DNA from: SZAS-103 sp038234715 | Lineage (GTDB): Bacteria; Pseudomonadota; Gammaproteobacteria; Xanthomonadales; Xanthomonadaceae | NCBI GenBank assembly: GCA_038234715.1 | Contig: JBBQTD010000035.1 | Coordinates: forward strand, 1 to 32,822 | Direction: 5' to 3' | DNA: 32,822 nt | Part shown: one piece after another, positions 30,356 through 32,822 of the stretch | Numbering within the stretch: the stretch's first letter is position 1 | Layout: each line of letters begins with the position of its first letter | Translations under genes and position numbers: made by a program | The notes under the pieces: generated by a model | Seen by the model: only the letters and a program-made list of their open reading frames with translations | Database searches by the model: none | Told to the model about the DNA's origin: nothing

Positions 30356-30582
30356 TAACGCCGCCCGATGTTCATCTCGTCCACGGTGACGCGGAGCTTG
30401 CCCTTGGCGGATTTCAGCAAGCCCTTGACCTGGGTGATGGACCGGGTTTTGGCGCGGATGACAGTGGCGCCGTCGCCAAGTTGGGTGAATACCACACGCT
30501 CTCCCGCGGCAAGGCCCAGTGCGCTGCGGATGTCGGCGGGAATGGTGATCTGCCCCTTGCTGGTCATGGTGGCTTCTGACAT
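30355..30582 (-). CDS. AbrB/MazE-type antitoxin (SpoVT-AbrB fold), partner of broken vapC
   Basis: A 75-aa protein with the swapped-hairpin DNA-binding motif TMTSKGQITIPADIRSALGL, then AAGERVVFTQLGDGATVIRA, and a short C-terminal part (ITQVKGLLKSAKGKLRVTVD) that would bind the toxin. The ATG at 30582 has a perfect AAGGAG ribosome-binding site 7 nt upstream; the long open frame to 30921 is not part of it. The stop overlaps the vapC start, the standard antitoxin-first arrangement. The antitoxin is intact while the toxin is broken, so it may persist by regulating its own promoter or protecting against related toxins. Confidence 0.9.
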   Translation of the reverse strand: MSEATMTSKGQITIPADIRSALGLAAGERVVFTQLGDGATVIRAKTRSITQVKGLLKSAKGKLRVTVDEMNIGRR

Positions 30583-30708
30583 CGCGATCTCCTTACTATG
30601 GAATGGATTGTAAGGCGGATCGGTGAAGCCGGTTAAACCAGTCACGACCTGTGTCCGCGTGCCTGGAGCCGAGCAGCAGCGCATGGTGCGCAAGAGCCAG
30701 ACCATCGG

Positions 30709-30798
30709 AACCGCAAAGAACTTTGCAGCCCGATCGATGCCACGCTGCGTCACAGGCAGCGGCGTTCCAGGAAGTTCAAGGCGGGGGCGCCGCGGCAT
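30709..30798 (-). pseudogene. RAYT transposase remnant (N-terminal 30 codons)
   Basis: ATG at 30798 begins MPRRPRLELPGTPLPVTQRG, then IDRAAKFFAV. This is the stereotyped RAYT N-terminus (MPRxPRLxLPGxPxHVTQRGxNR), but the second residue of the catalytic HUH neighbourhood (HVTQRG) is Pro instead of His, and the similarity ends after about 30 codons. The rest of the gene is gone; the sequence after it belongs to the space upstream of the antitoxin. The remainder of 30583-30949 shows no other gene. Confidence 0.65.
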
Positions 30799-30949
30799 GA
30801 GTACACCAGGCTTGGACATTGTGGCAAGCCTGCAGCCACCTTTTGACGAAGAAGCTCGGCGACCTACCCATTGCGCGATAGGAGAACGACTATAGTGCGA
30901 AGCAACTAGCTCCGCCCGCAATTGCCCAACTTGCGATTGAATTCAAGCC

Positions 30950-31447
30950 ATGAACGATAAAAAGTCTTCCTCCATCACGGTTCTAGCATGGCTCGGAATA
31001 GCGTTATTCAGTTGCTGCATCGTTACCTTCGTAGGTCAGCTGACCCTTCTTACTGCCGCATTTCCGAAATCTGAAATGATGAGGGCCGCCAACGACGCTG
31101 TAAGGAAAGGGGATTACTTTTCGAGTTGGGTTTTCGCGAACGCCAATTCCATTCTATTGGCAAGCTCGTTGTTGGCGATGATGTTGCTTGGCGTATTCAT
31201 CGGCATTCTTCAGCGAAAAAATTGGGCACGCCTTATGTTGCTTGGGAGCTCGGCGGCCTTGAGTGCAGCAAGTTTGTGGGCAATTTGTGAGTCACATATG
31301 TTTCTGCGCAACCACGCGTTGCAGTTTCAAGTAGGCTTTGACCTGTTCTTCGGTTTTATCGTGGTCGGGTCACTCCTGGTAATAAAGATACTTGTCGATG
31401 CGCGCTATGAATTCAGTTCGATGTCGGAAAGCGGGAAAGTCAATTAA
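30950..31447 (+). CDS. Hypothetical four-helix membrane protein, AT-richer
   Basis: A 165-aa protein with predicted membrane segments at about 10-37 (TVLAWLGIALFSCCIVTFVG), 65-87 (ANSILLASSLLAMMLLGVFI), 93-113 and 126-147 (FDLFFGFIVVGSLLVIKILV). I recognise no family. Base composition is clearly lower in GC than the neighbouring genes, with more A/T third positions, which suggests recent acquisition. It lies between two RAYT scars (30709-30798 and 31465-31490). No strong ribosome-binding site is evident before the ATG at 30950, so translation is plausible but not certain. The frame ends 18 bp before the inverted RAYT tail. Confidence 0.6.
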   Translation: MNDKKSSSITVLAWLGIALFSCCIVTFVGQLTLLTAAFPKSEMMRAANDAVRKGDYFSSWVFANANSILLASSLLAMMLLGVFIGILQRKNWARLMLLGSSAALSAASLWAICESHMFLRNHALQFQVGFDLFFGFIVVGSLLVIKILVDARYEFSSMSESGKVN

Positions 31448-31464
31448 ATGGACGTGGCGATTTG

Positions 31465-31490
31465 GGGCAAACTGGTCAGGTTCATTTGAA
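31465..31490 (-). repeat. Inverted copy of the RAYT gene tail
   Basis: The minus-strand sequence TTCAAATGAACCTGACC (31490-31474) is identical to 426-442, where it holds the last codons and stop of the RAYT gene, and the next bases (nnTTTGnCC) also agree. A 17-bp identity in 32 kb is not chance, so this is a conserved RAYT/REP element end. The similarity does not extend further into the coding side that I can see. Confidence 0.75.
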
Positions 31491-31889
31491 TATTCCAATA
31501 CATCCTTTGCTAGACGGACTTTCGCTTCTTCCCTGGCGGCCGTGTATCCGGTTTCATCGCGCACGCTTAGTGTCATGGTAATTCTAGTGCGGCCAAATCG
31601 GAGTCAGCCCTGAGTGCACCGCTGCTGTTTGAAGCGCGATGCGTTGCCCGCCCCGCATCCGCCGTTGGCCAGCCTGCAACAGGTGTCGGGTCTGTTCGGC
31701 ACGTGTGGCCAAACGCAGTCGCGAAGGAAGCGGTCGCAAGGTTTTGCCCAAGTGACGCTGACGCGATGGGCCCGGATGGGGTGCCCGGGACGCCAGCTGG
31801 TAAACTTTTCGCCCTTCCATGGGATTGTTCCCTTGAGCGCGGGCATCCTTCCGCAATCGCATCGATCCCATCCGTACCCGGAAGCCTTC
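31491..31889. other. Gap before the TPR genes, no gene seen
   Basis: About 400 bp. A 68-codon minus ORF (31370-31576) crosses the RAYT tail and the end of the membrane-protein gene and is not convincing. The plus frame of the TPR gene is open from 31614, but its first 92 codons are not TPR-like and lack a ribosome-binding site. A promoter for the TPR gene is expected here, but none is clear. Confidence 0.4.
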
Positions 31890-32456
31890 ATGACCTACGA
31901 GAAACTCGACAACGACGAGCTGCTGCGCATCGCGCTCGACGCGGTCAACCACGATCACCATGCCGACGCCGTGAGCATGCTCAAGACCTTGCTCGAGCGC
32001 GATCCCAAGCATGTGTTCGCCACCTATCTGCTGGCTGCCGAACACGCGCAGCTGGGGATGATGGACCGCGCCGAGGAAGGCTTCCGCAAGACCGTGCAGA
32101 TGGCTCCGGATTTCCCGATCGCGCGCTTCCAGCTCGGCCAGATGTGCCTTGTCCAGGGAAACGCGGCCGGGGCGAAGGCCATTCTGGCGCCGCTGACCGA
32201 GCTGCCAGCTACCATGGCCCTGTCCAATTACGCGAAGGGTTTGATCGCCGCGGCAGATGAGAACCCTGGCGATGCCATTCGCCACCTGCAGGATGGACTC
32301 GCATGCGCGCAGGACATCCCGGCGCTCGCAGGCGACATGCGCGGAGTGATCGACAGGTTGCTGGCGCTCGGCACTGATCTGCGGCCGACCGCGCCTCAAC
32401 CCAATCACTTTCGATCGGCTCCTCCAGACAATCCCGGCATCGAGCGAAAAGTTTAG
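31890..32456 (+). CDS. Tetratricopeptide-repeat protein
   Basis: A 188-aa soluble protein, start MTYEKLDNDELLRIALDAVN. Three TPR-like helix pairs are visible: HHADAVSMLKTLLERDPKHV, YLLAAEHAQLGMMDRAEEGF followed by RKTVQMAPDFPIARFQLGQM, and VQGNAAGAKAILAPLTELPA. A fourth weaker one is NYAKGLIAAADENPGDAIRH. TPR proteins are protein-binding scaffolds; no partner can be named. The ATG at 31890 has GGAAG about 7 nt upstream, and the frame upstream lacks TPR signal. A second TPR-like gene starts 41 bp after its stop, so the two are probably an operon. The C-terminal 30 residues (after RLLALGTDLRPT) are a Pro-rich tail. Confidence 0.82.
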   Translation: MTYEKLDNDELLRIALDAVNHDHHADAVSMLKTLLERDPKHVFATYLLAAEHAQLGMMDRAEEGFRKTVQMAPDFPIARFQLGQMCLVQGNAAGAKAILAPLTELPATMALSNYAKGLIAAADENPGDAIRHLQDGLACAQDIPALAGDMRGVIDRLLALGTDLRPTAPQPNHFRSAPPDNPGIERKV

Positions 32457-32497
32457 TCGCCCGGTGCAGGTCGCCGCGCGCGTGCAAGAGCTAAGGA

Positions 32498-32822
32498 ATG
32501 AACGAAGTGACCGAACGTGTAGCCCGCTTGCGCAGTTACTTGGCTGCAGACCCGGGCAACATCCAGCTCGCCTGCGACCTCGTCGACGGCCAATTTGCAG
32601 CCGGCGATTTTGTCGATGCGGATGCGTCAATCGCCGCATTGCCGTCCGCCGCGCAAGGCGCCGCTGGCATTCGCTTCCGCCGTGCCCGCTGTGCGCTGGT
32701 CCTCGGGCGCCATGCCGAAGCCTCCCAGCTGCTGGAGGCGCTGATTGCAGATGGCCATGAAAACGTCGCGCTGTGGCACGACCTCGCGTTTGCCCAGCTT
32801 TGCAAGCGGCAGACCCGCGCTG
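32498..32822 (+). CDS. TPR-like protein, C-terminus outside the window
   Basis: ATG at 32498 opens a frame that is still open at the last base, giving 108 residues. It reads MNEVTERVARLRSYLAADPG, then NIQLACDLVDGQFAAGDFVD, ALVLGRHAEASQLLEALIAD and HENVALWHDLAFAQLCKRQT. The alternating helix pattern with A/L/G at TPR positions (GRHAEASQLLEALI) supports a TPR-type repeat protein related in layout to the gene before it. It is probably the second gene of the same operon. An AAGG lies very close to the ATG. Function is unknown. Confidence 0.7.
   Translation, partial: MNEVTERVARLRSYLAADPGNIQLACDLVDGQFAAGDFVDADASIAALPSAAQGAAGIRFRRARCALVLGRHAEASQLLEALIADGHENVALWHDLAFAQLCKRQTRA

Noticed and set aside
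31370..31576. 68-aa minus ORF near the RAYT tail
   Set aside because: It runs through the transposon tail and into the 3' end of another gene, has no ribosome-binding site, and resembles no known antitoxin well enough.

Overview
The window is chromosomal DNA from a high-GC gammaproteobacterium, most likely of the Lysobacterales (Xanthomonadales: Xanthomonadaceae or Rhodanobacteraceae). I infer this from the gene order (tsf-rpsB divergent from map-glnD-dapD-arsC-like-dapE, with asnB nearby), from fragments of REP-associated tyrosine transposases with the 3' tail typical of that group, and from the codon bias. No database search was possible, so the taxonomy is inference.

Layout. 1-1240: the 3' part of a RAYT transposase gene followed directly by a 21-bp-period tandem array (470-1118). 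1239-4624, minus strand: degV, a strong terminator, tsf, rpsB, the structured rpsB leader and a good sigma70-like promoter. 4905-10712, plus strand: tightly packed map, glnD, dapD, an ArsC/YffB-like gene and dapE, covering N-terminal Met removal, nitrogen signalling and lysine/DAP synthesis. 10807-15077, minus strand: a proline-hinged BNR lipoprotein and a membrane-anchored penicillin-acylase-family hydrolase. 15105-17704, plus strand: an Asn-rich leader peptide, an intrinsic terminator with a competing antiterminator segment, a second 21/42-bp array, and asnB. 17884-20786, minus strand: tpm and parC, translationally coupled. 20930-26018, plus strand: a MarR-regulated tripartite drug efflux operon (marR, outer-membrane factor, emrA-like, emrB-like, tiny membrane protein). 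26153-29908: an Atm1-type ABC exporter, a Bcr/CflA exporter and a DUF1304 protein. 29949-31490: a decayed patch with a frameshifted vapC and its intact AbrB-type antitoxin, RAYT scars and an AT-richer orphan membrane protein. 31890-32822: two TPR genes, the last cut by the window edge.

The most notable points are these. (1) What reads as a transcription attenuator for asparagine synthetase: a 39-aa leader peptide with six Asn codons, a 12-bp terminator stem, and a sequence inside the peptide gene that can pair with the terminator's 5' arm. (2) Two arrays of unrelated sequence built to the same plan: 21-bp units, often paired into 42-bp higher-order repeats, with a conserved core and a variable remainder. 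One lies between convergent genes and one inside the presumed asnB 5' leader. Their function is unknown to me. (3) Several promoters (map, marR, Asn leader) whose predicted start sites fall on the ATG, suggesting leaderless mRNAs. (4) RAYT remnants at both ends of the window that share a 17-bp identical tail in inverted orientation.
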